From Novipirellula galeiformis (GTDB taxonomy: Bacteria > Planctomycetota > Planctomycetia > Pirellulales > Pirellulaceae): a stretch of DNA of 64,000 nt. The stretch lies in NCBI RefSeq assembly GCF_007860095.1, contig NZ_SJPT01000002.1:682001-746000 (forward strand), in the 5' to 3' direction. The notes under the pieces were generated by a model. It searched no databases. It had not been told where the DNA came from and saw only the letters and a list, made by a program, of their open reading frames with translations. Below, piece by piece: positions 28,438 through 38,106 of the stretch. Each line of letters begins with the position of its first letter. Position 1 is the stretch's first letter. Both the position numbers and the translations under genes were made by a program.

Positions 28438-29880
28438 ATGCGAAGGGCAATTTTATGGATCGTTGGCGTTTTAGTGACGGTCCCCACGGTGCTGCAATCG
28501 GCCGAACGCCCAAATGTTTTGCTGATCGTCTCGGATGACCAGGGTTACAACGACCTTGGTGAACTCGGCAACGGCATCTTGACTCCGAATCTCGACCGCT
28601 TGGCCAAGGAGGGAACACGGCTCACCAACTTTTATGTCGCGTGGCCGGCCTGCACGCCGTCCCGAGCGAGTTTGTTGACGGGACGGTATCCGCAGCGGAA
28701 CGGGGTTTACGACATGATCCGCAACGAGGCTCCGGATTACGGTCACCGCTATTCCGCCGAAGAATATGCCGTCTCGTTTGAGCGTGTCGGCGGAATGGAC
28801 GAACGTGAAGTGATTATTCCGGAAGTGCTGAGGTCGGCGGGCTACAAGAACGGGATCTTTGGGAAGTGGGATCTCGGAACGTTGAAGCGATACATGCCCA
28901 CGTCACGTGGCTTCGATGACTTCTATGGTTTTACCAATACGGGAATCGACTACTTCACGCACGAGCGATACGGGGTGCCGTCGATGGTTCGCAATCTGTC
29001 GCCCAGCGAAGCGGACAAGGGAACGTACTGTACCTATTTGTTCGAGCGTGAGGCACTGCGGTTTCTGGGCGAACATGCCTCGCAGGATCCGTTCTTTTTA
29101 TACGTGCCGTTCAATGCACCGCACAACTCATCGGCCCTCGAGCCGGAAATTCGCTCGTCAGTCCAGGCACCTGAGAAGTTCAAGCAGATGTACCCGCCTG
29201 TGAAAGCGGAAACAAGAGTCACAAACAAGTATCGGTACGGGACACCGGCTACCGTGGCCACCGCGGAATCGCGACGTCGGGACTACCGCGCCGCGGTGAC
29301 GTGCATGGACGCATCGATCGGCAAGTTCATCGATACATTGGAACGCAAGCAGATTCTTGACAACACGATCGTCATCTTCTTTTCGGATAACGGTGGCAGC
29401 GGTGGAGCCGACAACGCCCCCTTGCGAGGACGCAAGGGGCAAACATGGGAGGGCGGTATTCGCGTGCCCTGCATCGTACGTTGGCCTGACGGCGGTGTGA
29501 AAGCGGGCCACGTCAGTGATCAATTTCTCTCAAGCCTAGAACTGTTGCCGAGTCTCGCCGCGGCGGCCGACACGCCGCTGCCAACGGGCGTCGTCTTGGA
29601 CGGCTACGATTGGTGGCCTACGCTGCGGGGCGAAGCGTCGTCACCAAGAACCGAAATGTTTTGGAAGCGTCGAGATCTGATCGGAGCACGCGTTGGCAAA
29701 TGGAAGTGGGTCAAGATGGGCGACGCGGGAGGTCTCTTCGATCTGGAATCCGACATCGCTGAGAAAAAGGATCACTCCAAATCGCATCCTGAAATACTCG
29801 CCATGCTGAAAGCACGCTACGCAGACTGGATCAAGGAAATGGAATCCGCGGAGCCACGCGGCCCGTTTCGTGATTTCTAG
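28438..29880 (+). CDS. Secreted arylsulfatase-type sulfatase
   Basis: A 480-residue hydrolase of sulfate esters. A signal peptide (about 1-22, ending LQSA) is followed by the metal-site motif VLLIVSDDQG (D33, D34) and the sulfatase signature C72-T-P-S-R-A-S-L-L-T-G, in which C72 would be converted to formylglycine. The second signature is GYKNGIFGKWDLG (usually GYxTxxxGKWHLG), with Asp replacing the common His. The C-terminal domain is complete. Planctomycetes use many such enzymes on sulfated algal polysaccharides. It converges on a large secreted glycosidase-like gene with only 54 bp between stops. The substrate is unknown. Confidence 0.93.
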   Translation: MRRAILWIVGVLVTVPTVLQSAERPNVLLIVSDDQGYNDLGELGNGILTPNLDRLAKEGTRLTNFYVAWPACTPSRASLLTGRYPQRNGVYDMIRNEAPDYGHRYSAEEYAVSFERVGGMDEREVIIPEVLRSAGYKNGIFGKWDLGTLKRYMPTSRGFDDFYGFTNTGIDYFTHERYGVPSMVRNLSPSEADKGTYCTYLFEREALRFLGEHASQDPFFLYVPFNAPHNSSALEPEIRSSVQAPEKFKQMYPPVKAETRVTNKYRYGTPATVATAESRRRDYRAAVTCMDASIGKFIDTLERKQILDNTIVIFFSDNGGSGGADNAPLRGRKGQTWEGGIRVPCIVRWPDGGVKAGHVSDQFLSSLELLPSLAAAADTPLPTGVVLDGYDWWPTLRGEASSPRTEMFWKRRDLIGARVGKWKWVKMGDAGGLFDLESDIAEKKDHSKSHPEILAMLKARYADWIKEMESAEPRGPFRDF

Positions 29881-29934
29881 AGCATCTTCCGTTTTGGCGT
29901 AGCGGAGGGGCCAGCCGATGGCATTGGGCGAGGT

Positions 29935-32900
29935 TCACATTCCGTTGACTTGTGCAGCTGGATCGTACTCCGCGATACTCTTTTTCACTCGGCTGGATTC
30001 ATCTTGGCTGACGATGATCTCCGAAAGGTAGATCGAAGCTCGCCGAGCGGGCTGAAAATCTTGAACGAGCAATGTTTTTTCAGGGAGTTGAACGACCACA
30101 CCTGTCAATTGGATGGGGTAGCTGACGATGCCATCTCCGTCAAAACGCCATTGGCTGTTCGCGGGCCAAGGATAAATCCCGCCGGGGTATTGCCCGGGCA
30201 GTGGAATGCCGAGATATCGCCAGCCATCAAAGTTGATCCGGCTGAGGCCAAAGAGGTCGTTGGTGTTCCAGTCAGCGTGCTGGTCGGGGTTATACGAATC
30301 GAGCATCTCCGGCGGTAGCCAGTCCGCCAACCAACGGTTGCCGCTTTTACCGGGCGCCCCAATCGAGCTCCAACGCTGACCTTTGGCGTCCTCGAAGCGG
30401 AAGATAATACGCCCCCAACCGGAGTTGCCATTGACCCAGATGCCGAGCTCCGACGGTTGCCCTTGAAGTGGGATTGGTTTGTTCGCGATCAGCTCCGCAT
30501 ACATCGGCATCGTCGCCTTGCCTCCCTCGATTGATTGGGGAGTGACCTTGATCACATTGTCTCGCCCTTCAAACGTCGGCAGATGTTGAAACTTAAAATC
30601 CCCCTTACGGCGAGGTTCCATCGGGTTATAAGCTTCCAATTCGGGGCTGCGTTGATCGCTCACCGTCCAGCTATCCAGAGCATTCATTGGCGAAACAACC
30701 GCAGTCGTTCCGCGAGGAGTGGACGCGTAAACCGGCGTGCCGGGCTCGACGCTGCGGATAGTGACGTCACGATCGATCCGCAGGTAGGCCGGCTCGCCAG
30801 TGACGGTGATGGTGGCTTTGTTGTCAGTCAGAGGAAGCGAGGTTTCCACCGCTTGCCCATTGATGTAGGCGACGTTGGCGGTGTGATTGAAGGTGAACGT
30901 GACGGGGCGTTGACCGTGAATGGTCCAGAGGGCGATCACGCGTTTGCCATCCTTGCGATCAAAAGCGAGGGCATACAGGCTGTCGCTACCCATGTCGAGT
31001 TTGTGATCAAAGGTGGCGCCGTCGAGCATCCAGGTGAGTGTCCCCAGTGCAACAGCGGCCGGCTTGGGGTTCACCTCGGGCCACTTGTGCATGATTCCAC
31101 TGGCGCCCCAGTTACTGAAGTAGTAGCTGTTGGCCATGTCGGTGATCGAGCCGACCCGCAATTGAGGCATCCCCCAACTCATGCCGTGAAGAAGATGGCG
31201 TGCGAAGTATGCCGCTTGCGTTTCCAGACTAAGGTTTCCCGGGTTCGTCGAGGGATAATCGATCTCATAACACTGCGCAATTCCTTTTTCGGGATAGCCA
31301 TAGTGGTCGAGCAATTGGCGATCCATCCAAACGCTAGCGTTGTTGGCGACGATGTCCGGTGGTTGGACTTCCGGAGCCCGGCCGAATACGCCCGCTTCGT
31401 TGCCTGCGTTGTCGAATAGTTCTCGAGGGAACCCACGACGCAGGAATTCTTCGCGCAGTGGGATCGGGCCGTTGCCGATGTTGATCGTCACCGTTGGATC
31501 ATGCGCCCGCATCCGCTTTGCCGACTCCACAGCCAATTCATACATTGCATCCCAGCGTTTGCGTTCTTCCTCATTCAATTTGTAGGGTTCACGATCGGTG
31601 AATAGGTCTGGCACACGGGTAACGTGGCCGGCCGAGATCGAGTCTTCGTGAAAGATCAACAAATTCTTGAGCAGGTCCGGGTGCTGGCCGCGCAGCGTTT
31701 CGTACTTGGGAATCAGTTCTTCGACTTTGCCACTGCTACGGACCGAGTATTCATTGCCTTTGACGACGCCGTATTGTTGGCGTTTTTCGTGAGGGTAATG
31801 GAACATGCCGTAACGAATCCCCAGTTTCTGATACACGGGTCCGGTGAAATCAGGGTCGTCGGCGGTGAGGTGACCGCCACAGAAATCCCAAACACCAACC
31901 GGGGATTCATTGTGGTAGGGGCGTTTCACATCGGGCAGTACGGCGAAGCTGGATTGACGCTCGAGTAAACGATTGCCTGACGCGTCAAGCAACTCGATGA
32001 CGATGTCGTAGTAGCCGCGAATGGTTGCCGGGACCGCTACCGCGACGTGTTTGCTTTGGCCGGCGTCGACCGAACCGGAACGACGAACGTTGATGGTTTC
32101 GCCGTTGACGTAGGTGCCGGTGGCGTTCAGCGTGAAGGGTTGGGCATCGGGAGAGATGTTTGTTAGCGCGACATCGAACGTGGGCGTTTGGGATTCCACA
32201 AACAGGTGGCCGTTCTGCTTGCTGGTGACTCGCATCTGCAGCGGACTGCGTTCGAAGGTAATCGCCGCGATGCGTACGCCGCTCGGCGGTCCCTGGGGAC
32301 GCCAACGGAATCGGTTTGCGTCGGGGGTGCGACGCGCCAACCGAATCTCCTTGGTGATCTCAACATCCATCACGACATCGAGAATGTCTTGTGCGAACGC
32401 TTTCGACATGTCCACGCGAACGCTTCGCATCGGAGTGTCGTCGTGTCCGTCACGCGGGATCGGGGCGGGAAAATCGTAGCGGACGGCCTGGCCACGGTAG
32501 CCGCTGTTGTATCGGCCCGCACGCAGCGTCAGAGTGTTGGAGGTGTTGGGATTGGCGTCAGCCGAAGCTAGCACGTAAGCGGCGGTGTAGTCGGCCACCG
32601 GGATCTGGATCATCGGCATTCGCTCATCGCCCAAGAAATACTGGCCCGAGTCGTAACGCTCGTAGTAGCTGCTAGGATTTCGTTTGCCATCGATCCAGTC
32701 GGCGTGCTTCAGATCGAGCAGCGAATACCCTTGGTTGGCCAATTCGTAGGGAATCGTTCCGCGTGCGTCGGGAGTGATCGGTGACTGGACCGCCGTGTTC
32801 ACAGCGGCGGAGAGATCAACGGTGTGGTACCGCCAACTCTCTGTATCAACAAGTGGATGCGTGGCAATGGTGGCGATCGTATCGCCCGCGTCGGCGAGCA

Positions 32901-33480
32901 ACTGCACTGCGATGTCGCCAGCTTGGTTGTCGACGGACGTTTGCCCAATGATTTTGCCTTGCAGGTAGAAACGCAACGAATTCGCTTCGAAAGCAATACG
33001 GCACGGGAGCCTTTGGTCACGCCAAGAGCGAGGGGCGATGCCATCCTCTCCAGCGCGGGTGATCGCAATCTGATTGCGTTGCTCAGGCCAATAGGTCAGC
33101 CGTGTGCTGGCACTCTTGCTCCATTTTCCATCGCTCCATGTGGCAGCGGTGGTGGAAAGGATTCTCCCATCGGCGTCACGAACGATGGTTACCTTGAGCA
33201 GGTTGACCGGCGTGCCGACGTCTTGATGTCGACGCGTCAAAAGGAACTGTAGTGGTTTACCCTGGGAAGCCAATTTCAGGGTCAGGTCGAGCGTTTGTTG
33301 TTTGGAGGTTGATAGGTGATAGTCCCATTGCTTGCTGGAGCGGGTGGCTTGCCACACCGGTTGGTTGCCCTCAGCAGGTCGCGCCACAGTGGTTGTCGAA
33401 CAAAGAAACAGCGCTGCCAGTGTTAGGGCACACGTCGTTCTCATACCAAGCAATCGATATTGGAACCGAAAGGAAACCAT
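29935..33480 (-). CDS. Large secreted protein, glycoside-hydrolase-like
   Basis: A 1181-residue exported protein with a signal peptide near the N-terminus (MRTTCALTLAALFLCSTTT). The first ~500 residues are beta-rich and look like carbohydrate-binding or jelly-roll domains. A central region (about 520-850) resembles a TIM-barrel glycosidase: GVWDFCGGHLTADD, then AMYELAVESAKRMRAHDPT, then QCYEIDYPSTNPGN with a candidate acidic residue. The C-terminal third is again beta-rich. The ATG at 33480 has GAAGG about nine bases upstream; the open frame continues to 33546 only because a short tandem repeat lacks stops. I cannot name a GH family. Convergence with a sulfatase suggests sulfated polysaccharide breakdown. 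Confidence 0.65.
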   Translation of the reverse strand: MVSFRFQYRLLGMRTTCALTLAALFLCSTTTVARPAEGNQPVWQATRSSKQWDYHLSTSKQQTLDLTLKLASQGKPLQFLLTRRHQDVGTPVNLLKVTIVRDADGRILSTTAATWSDGKWSKSASTRLTYWPEQRNQIAITRAGEDGIAPRSWRDQRLPCRIAFEANSLRFYLQGKIIGQTSVDNQAGDIAVQLLADAGDTIATIATHPLVDTESWRYHTVDLSAAVNTAVQSPITPDARGTIPYELANQGYSLLDLKHADWIDGKRNPSSYYERYDSGQYFLGDERMPMIQIPVADYTAAYVLASADANPNTSNTLTLRAGRYNSGYRGQAVRYDFPAPIPRDGHDDTPMRSVRVDMSKAFAQDILDVVMDVEITKEIRLARRTPDANRFRWRPQGPPSGVRIAAITFERSPLQMRVTSKQNGHLFVESQTPTFDVALTNISPDAQPFTLNATGTYVNGETINVRRSGSVDAGQSKHVAVAVPATIRGYYDIVIELLDASGNRLLERQSSFAVLPDVKRPYHNESPVGVWDFCGGHLTADDPDFTGPVYQKLGIRYGMFHYPHEKRQQYGVVKGNEYSVRSSGKVEELIPKYETLRGQHPDLLKNLLIFHEDSISAGHVTRVPDLFTDREPYKLNEEERKRWDAMYELAVESAKRMRAHDPTVTINIGNGPIPLREEFLRRGFPRELFDNAGNEAGVFGRAPEVQPPDIVANNASVWMDRQLLDHYGYPEKGIAQCYEIDYPSTNPGNLSLETQAAYFARHLLHGMSWGMPQLRVGSITDMANSYYFSNWGASGIMHKWPEVNPKPAAVALGTLTWMLDGATFDHKLDMGSDSLYALAFDRKDGKRVIALWTIHGQRPVTFTFNHTANVAYINGQAVETSLPLTDNKATITVTGEPAYLRIDRDVTIRSVEPGTPVYASTPRGTTAVVSPMNALDSWTVSDQRSPELEAYNPMEPRRKGDFKFQHLPTFEGRDNVIKVTPQSIEGGKATMPMYAELIANKPIPLQGQPSELGIWVNGNSGWGRIIFRFEDAKGQRWSSIGAPGKSGNRWLADWLPPEMLDSYNPDQHADWNTNDLFGLSRINFDGWRYLGIPLPGQYPGGIYPWPANSQWRFDGDGIVSYPIQLTGVVVQLPEKTLLVQDFQPARRASIYLSEIIVSQDESSRVKKSIAEYDPAAQVNGM

Positions 33481-33978
33481 GAGCGACCTTCTAGGGGCGG
33501 GGGCATCGGCGCGAGTGCACGGGGCGAGTGCATTGGGCGAGTGCATTGGCGCGAGTGCATCGGCGCGAGTGCATCGGGAGCGGGGGATTCGTCCATTGTA
33601 ATGGTGTGACGGCGCGTGATGGGCTTCACGCGAGAAAAACTGGATTCAAGTCGGATCCAATTTCGGGACGGCGGTCGTTTCCACCGCTTGGTGCGACGAG
33701 TGCGCCACCATTCGCCTCGCCATGCCTATCGAAAGCCGTCCGCACTCACAAAACGAGCTGGATCGGAAAGCAACGTCGCGGCACGATCATCGAGACCGTC
33801 GCTGGCCCACGGCAACGTCGTCGGTTTAGAAACGATATGAAAACTTGAATCTAAACCGACATCCCCATCGTTGCTGATGACGGGTAACACGCTCGGACGA
33901 GGGAAATCGTCACGCGTTCGCTGGGTTCAAACCATCTTCACCGATCCGATCACGCGAGCGAGTCAGCTCTGAACAGCA
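33481..33978. other. Intergenic region upstream of the glycosidase-like gene
   Basis: 498 bases separate the glycosidase-like gene start from the YbaK-family stop. The proximal part is the 13-14 bp tandem array. From 33600 to 33978 no gene with a plausible start or motif is seen. Confidence 0.45.
33511..33578. repeat. 13-14 bp tandem repeat, 5 copies
   Basis: Five units beginning GCGAGTGCA start at 33511, 33524, 33537, 33551 and 33565; the first two are 13 bases and the rest 14. The array ends 31 bases before the chosen start codon of the large minus-strand gene, so it lies in that gene's 5' untranslated region or promoter. Confidence 0.88.
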
Positions 33979-34440
33979 TTACATCGCAAATTTGCCGATC
34001 GTCGGTTTACATAAACGCGAGAAATCGCGGTAGCTCATTTGCATCAGCTCGCTGTGATTCCCTGCGTTGAACGCGATCTGATCGTCTTCGCACAACTCTT
34101 CGCCAACGTAAACGTCCATCCCGTAGAGATTGCCAAAGGGCGGCATCGCTCCCAGATCACAATCGGGGAACAGATCACGAAACTCATCTTCGTCGGCAAG
34201 CGTCACTGTTTTGGCCCCCGCGAGCTTAGCGAGTCGTTGCAGATCAACATCGTGGGATGCAGGAACGACGGCCATCGCCATTTTTCCGTTGAGCCGGACC
34301 ATCACCGTTTTGGCCATGTCGTGCTGCGGGACGTGGGCGGCGACCGCGGTAGCAATGGCCGACGTCGCCGGCCGATGAGAAATCATTTCATAGTGGACAT
34401 TTTGATCGTCCAAAAACTGTTTCAATTTTTGCGCGGGCAT
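33979..34440 (-). CDS. YbaK/EbsC-family aminoacyl-tRNA deacylase
   Basis: A 153-residue cytoplasmic protein of the YbaK/ProX family, which hydrolyses mischarged aminoacyl-tRNA. Family features are YEMISHRPATSAIATAVAAH (about 17-36), KTVMVRLNGKMAMAVVPA (the conserved lysine region, about 44-61) and GAMPPFGNLYGMDVYVGEEL (the G-x-x-P-x-G loop). The ATG at 34440 was chosen because GAGGAGA precedes it by about six bases; an upstream extension to 34530 has no such signal. Whether it acts on Ala-, Cys- or other mischarged tRNA cannot be told from sequence. Confidence 0.88.
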   Translation of the reverse strand: MPAQKLKQFLDDQNVHYEMISHRPATSAIATAVAAHVPQHDMAKTVMVRLNGKMAMAVVPASHDVDLQRLAKLAGAKTVTLADEDEFRDLFPDCDLGAMPPFGNLYGMDVYVGEELCEDDQIAFNAGNHSELMQMSYRDFSRLCKPTIGKFAM

Positions 34441-35449
34441 GATTATCTCCTCGAGATTGAGTGAATCAACCGTTGCTGCGATGTCGTTGCGACAAGGCGG
34501 CGTTGGATGATGGAAATGCAACAAAGACAACGGTTAAACGTACGACCGAAGGTTAGGACTCCTACACGGACGTGCATGCAAATTGGGAAAAGAGCTTCTT
34601 GCCATTCCAAGTGAATCCAGGATGGCGGTTCAGCTAATTTTACGCTTCACGCCACAGAGGTCACCGATTGCGTAACGGCTCGTTGCCTTCAAGTCCGCCA
34701 CTGCGGACACTTTCCATCCCATGCGGAAGTACCGGTCCGGCGAAACCGAGTGAGCGATGACCGATCATTCCAGTTGCGACAGCATCCGCATCCAAGTGGT
34801 CCGTAAGGTGCGCGCCGGGTTTGCAGTAAGATTCCGTAAAGGGCGACACCCACCACCATCGACTGCTTCGCAAAACGTCGCCAGCAACGAAGTGAGGCAT
34901 GGCCCTGGCTCGCTGTAAATGCCGTTTTGTTGGTTTCAGCTAATGGTGGGTCGAGTTCCCCAAACCGCTCCAGACAATTTTCATCGCGGACTTAGGCACT
35001 TGGTTCACGTTATGCCGGAGTCCTTGTTTTCAGTAACCGAGTCGCGAGGTGTAGGGTTGCACGAGAAAAGGTTGCGACCATCCCACCCTCGGCAACCGTG
35101 GATGAGCCCCGGAGAATCACTGCAGTAGGCAAACAAGTTGGTTCGGCACATCAAGTTTCACCGCATACGTTTGGCCCACCGAGGTCGCGGAACCCTCGGC
35201 CGGCCCCTCGCCCGGTCCGCTTCAACATTTGGAAGATCGGCCCAGAAATTGCACTCACCGCTTTGCCAACTCACGTGATTGATACTGAATCCCACACCCA
35301 AGGAAACAGCGTGCAATCACAAAACGACGATATACCCTATCGTCGAGACAAGGCGTACTGTTGCGACGTTCCGTGCGAGTGATATCTCAAGCGGACGTCG
35401 CCCACGAACCACAACTTTGCAGAAAATGGTTTCACCAGGGGGGAATATC
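34441..35449. other. Gene-poor stretch 1
   Basis: About 1 kb with no supported gene. Open frames are short, Arg/Pro/Ser-rich and lack ribosome binding sites. I looked for integron attC-like sites and transposase remnants and found nothing convincing. It may hold decayed genes or small RNAs. Confidence 0.4.
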
Positions 35450-35638
35450 ATGTCACGTTTAGTTGGGATTGGCTTTGCTTTTTTCGACGTGGTCGCGTCC
35501 GTTGCTTCGTTATTTAGCACTCCGGGATCGCTGCTGATCTTAATGCTCTCGGTAATCTCGTCGTTCGCTCTAGCATTAATGTCAGCAACCGTGCGAGCCG
35601 TATTATGGCCAAGCTATTTCTGGGGCGAATCGCAATAA
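35450..35638 (+). CDS. Small hydrophobic membrane protein (hypothetical)
   Basis: A 62-residue frame starting MSRLVGIGFAFFDVVASVAS. Most of it is hydrophobic with two possible membrane segments (about 5-20 and 25-50), ending in a short polar tail (YFWGESQ). A run of six G's lies about five bases before the ATG and could act as a ribosome binding site. No family is recognised. It is isolated in a gene-poor region, and composition alone supports it, so it may be spurious. Confidence 0.4.
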   Translation: MSRLVGIGFAFFDVVASVASLFSTPGSLLILMLSVISSFALALMSATVRAVLWPSYFWGESQ

Positions 35639-36464
35639 GCCCTAGGTTGGCTCGCCAACGAGACGTTAACTGATTCCGCTGACATCCATTGCCGCCCGAT
35701 CGCCCCAACGGACTTTCGCTAGCTTTGTGTCAGTGGACTCGTGGGCCTACACCAAGCACCAATGGATCCATCATTGCGATACTTGGCACGGCATGCTGAG
35801 CTGTTTTGATGTACTCACCAGACACGCGTTGATTCCGAGATGACGGTTCGCTCACCACGCATTTCGTCTGTGCTGCAGTCAAATTACAGGACCGTTAATC
35901 GATCCCAAAACTCGCAACCGACTGCTTAACACACACGAAATGTTCGACATGCGCGTTGTGTTCCGATCCTCACCCACCGCAGCCGAAAGATTCCGTAAAC
36001 CAATTGCATGGCATTGACGCTGCAAAGCGAGCTGACGCGATCGCGTTTCCGGCAATGCTGAATCTAAGATCATCGGGACGGGCTTGCGTGAGAGAAAAGT
36101 GTGACGGCGACGGATTTCGCAACCCACTCACAATGCATCCCAAGTGCTGCGGATGATTGCACATCCACCACGTTGGTTGATCTCCGCGCCATCGTAAGCA
36201 CTAACCGAGTCCGATGCGAAGCGGGCTCCGAAATTGCGAGACTTCGGGACGAGCCGGCACACTTTCCGTGCCCCCAAAAAGTGAATGCAGGAGGCGGGAC
36301 GTTTGGCACGCAAGCTGCATGCCACCTAGCTCATGGATCGCATTGGTCACTTGGTGTGACAAGGTGATGCAGTCGAACGGGGCAATGAAGTGATCGGAGT
36401 GACCGTCACGTTTCGCTTCGTGCCCCTAAGATTTTGTGCCTCTAAGATCTAGCACGGTTACAAG
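35639..36464. other. Gene-poor stretch 2
   Basis: About 830 bases without a supported gene. Just before the next gene there is a short direct repeat of GTGCC-CTAAGAT (near 36420-36450). Nothing else was recognised. Confidence 0.4.
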
Positions 36465-36959
36465 ATGGGACCTAGGTTCATGATCGTCAAAGCACTCATT
36501 GTCTGTTGTAGTTTGTTCGTGTTAGGTACCGATGCCATTTGGGCTCAGGACATCATTGTTTATCGGACCACGACGTCGGTGCCTATCGCGGCGGGAGCCC
36601 CGGATCCGATCGTGGTTGCGCGGCCAGTCATGCCGTCGGTTGTGCCACTTAACACGGCGCCACGCCCTGTCGTGAGCTACCGGCCCGTCGTGAGCTATCG
36701 GCCTGTTATGAGCTACCGCCCCGTCAACGTTCAAACTCCTGTGATTGCCTACCGTCCCCTCGTAGATGGCACTCCCTATCCTCAACCAGTCGTGTCCTAT
36801 TCGCCGGTTGTGCCTGGAGCGAATCAAGGAACGATCGCTGTTCCCACGGTCTCGCAGTGGAACGCACCCCAGGTGATTAATCCCCCCGTGATCGTTCGTC
36901 CCAAGGTTTACATACCAGGGCGACCCATCCGCAATTTCATTCAAGCGATCACGCCATGA
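36465..36959 (+). CDS. Secreted YRPV-repeat protein
   Basis: A 164-residue protein with an N-terminal signal peptide (hydrophobic about 8-22, ending IWAQ). The mature chain is Pro/Val/Tyr-rich. Its centre repeats PVVSYRPV-type octads: about four near-perfect copies at residues 67-90, and looser ones to 115. The C-terminus is VYIPGRPIRNF. Such proline-valine repeat proteins occur in planctomycetes and are probably extended envelope or matrix proteins, but no function is known. An in-frame ATG at 36480 gives a more typical signal peptide. Confidence 0.65.
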   Translation: MGPRFMIVKALIVCCSLFVLGTDAIWAQDIIVYRTTTSVPIAAGAPDPIVVARPVMPSVVPLNTAPRPVVSYRPVVSYRPVMSYRPVNVQTPVIAYRPLVDGTPYPQPVVSYSPVVPGANQGTIAVPTVSQWNAPQVINPPVIVRPKVYIPGRPIRNFIQAITP

Positions 36960-37203
36960 GCCAAAGAATCCAGGGTGCCAACGGAGTTTGGCCAAACGCA
37001 CCTGCTAGCTGCCACCGTGTCGCAGCCAACGAGTGGAGGCGAACGACACGAGCATGATTCGTTTTCATCCCACAACTCGCCCCCACTGCGTAAGTCTCAT
37101 TTGCTCCTACAAGCGTGAGTCTCCAGGTGGTGCGATGCAGAAGCCCATCGTTTGATTTTGTTTTCCTGTTCCATTCTTCATTCCATCGCACGAGGGACTG
37201 ACA

Positions 37204-38106
37204 ATGAAGACCTTTTCCATCGTCGTTTCCACGATTCTCTTCCAGCTCGCATTACCGGGGGCCATTCTGGTCGGCGACGAACCCGGTCAACTCGACCGCG
37301 ACTCCGATGCGTCCCCAAGAATCGCCAGCGTGAGCCACCTCACCGTCGACCATCTGAGGAAATTGAACGGAGAGGTCCAGGAATACGAACGGTTGAGGGC
37401 GGTCTTAGAGTTAGCCGATGCAAGCTACCAATTTGTTTGCAACGACATTCGAGATTACACATGCACCGTCGTGGTGCGGGAACGCGTTAAGGGACGTCTT
37501 CAGTCGCCAAGGTACTTGGATGCCAAGGTGCGACATCAAAGAATTGAGAATGGGAAAATCGTGACACCCTTAAGCATTTACGTCAAATTCAAGGCACCCG
37601 AAGAAGTGAAACAGCGTGAAGTGCTGTATGTGGATGGCCAAAACGATGGGAAACTACTCGTTCGCAATGGAGGGGCGCGGTTGGCGTTTTTGGTCTTGTC
37701 ACTCGATCCCACGGGCCGGATCGCAATGCACGATAGTTTGTATCCAATCACCGAACTTGGAATCAAACGCCTGATCCAGCGTATTGCCGACGTTGGGAAA
37801 AGAGAGTTGGTATATAACGAACACACCGTAACGCTGCGGGACGATGTCAAGCTACACGATCGTGTTTGTACTCGAATCGACTTGACCCATCCCAAACGCC
37901 GCGACCATTTCGAGTCTCATCTCGCCCGAATCTATGTTGACAATGAGCTGAAGATTCCGATTCGCTATGAGTCGTATGATTGGCCGGCCGAAGGAAGCGA
38001 TGATCCTGTGCTGCTGGCTGAATATACTTACCTCGACCTGAAGCTTAACGTGGGACTGACAGACGCCGATTTCGACAAAACGAACCCCGCCTATCAATTT
38101 CGCTGA
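37204..38106 (+). CDS. DUF1571 domain secreted protein
   Basis: A 300-residue protein with a signal peptide (MKTFSIVVSTILFQLALPG). The DUF1571 domain covers about 75-300: FVCNDIRDYTCTVVVRERV, then YVKFKAPEEVKQREVLYVDG, then GRIAMHDSLYPITELGIKRL. DUF1571 is largely a planctomycete family of unknown function; lipoprotein-carrier-like folds have been suggested for related families, which I cannot confirm. GAGGGA about 8 bases before the ATG supports the start. It follows the YRPV-repeat gene on the same strand after 244 bases. Confidence 0.85.
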   Translation: MKTFSIVVSTILFQLALPGAILVGDEPGQLDRDSDASPRIASVSHLTVDHLRKLNGEVQEYERLRAVLELADASYQFVCNDIRDYTCTVVVRERVKGRLQSPRYLDAKVRHQRIENGKIVTPLSIYVKFKAPEEVKQREVLYVDGQNDGKLLVRNGGARLAFLVLSLDPTGRIAMHDSLYPITELGIKRLIQRIADVGKRELVYNEHTVTLRDDVKLHDRVCTRIDLTHPKRRDHFESHLARIYVDNELKIPIRYESYDWPAEGSDDPVLLAEYTYLDLKLNVGLTDADFDKTNPAYQFR

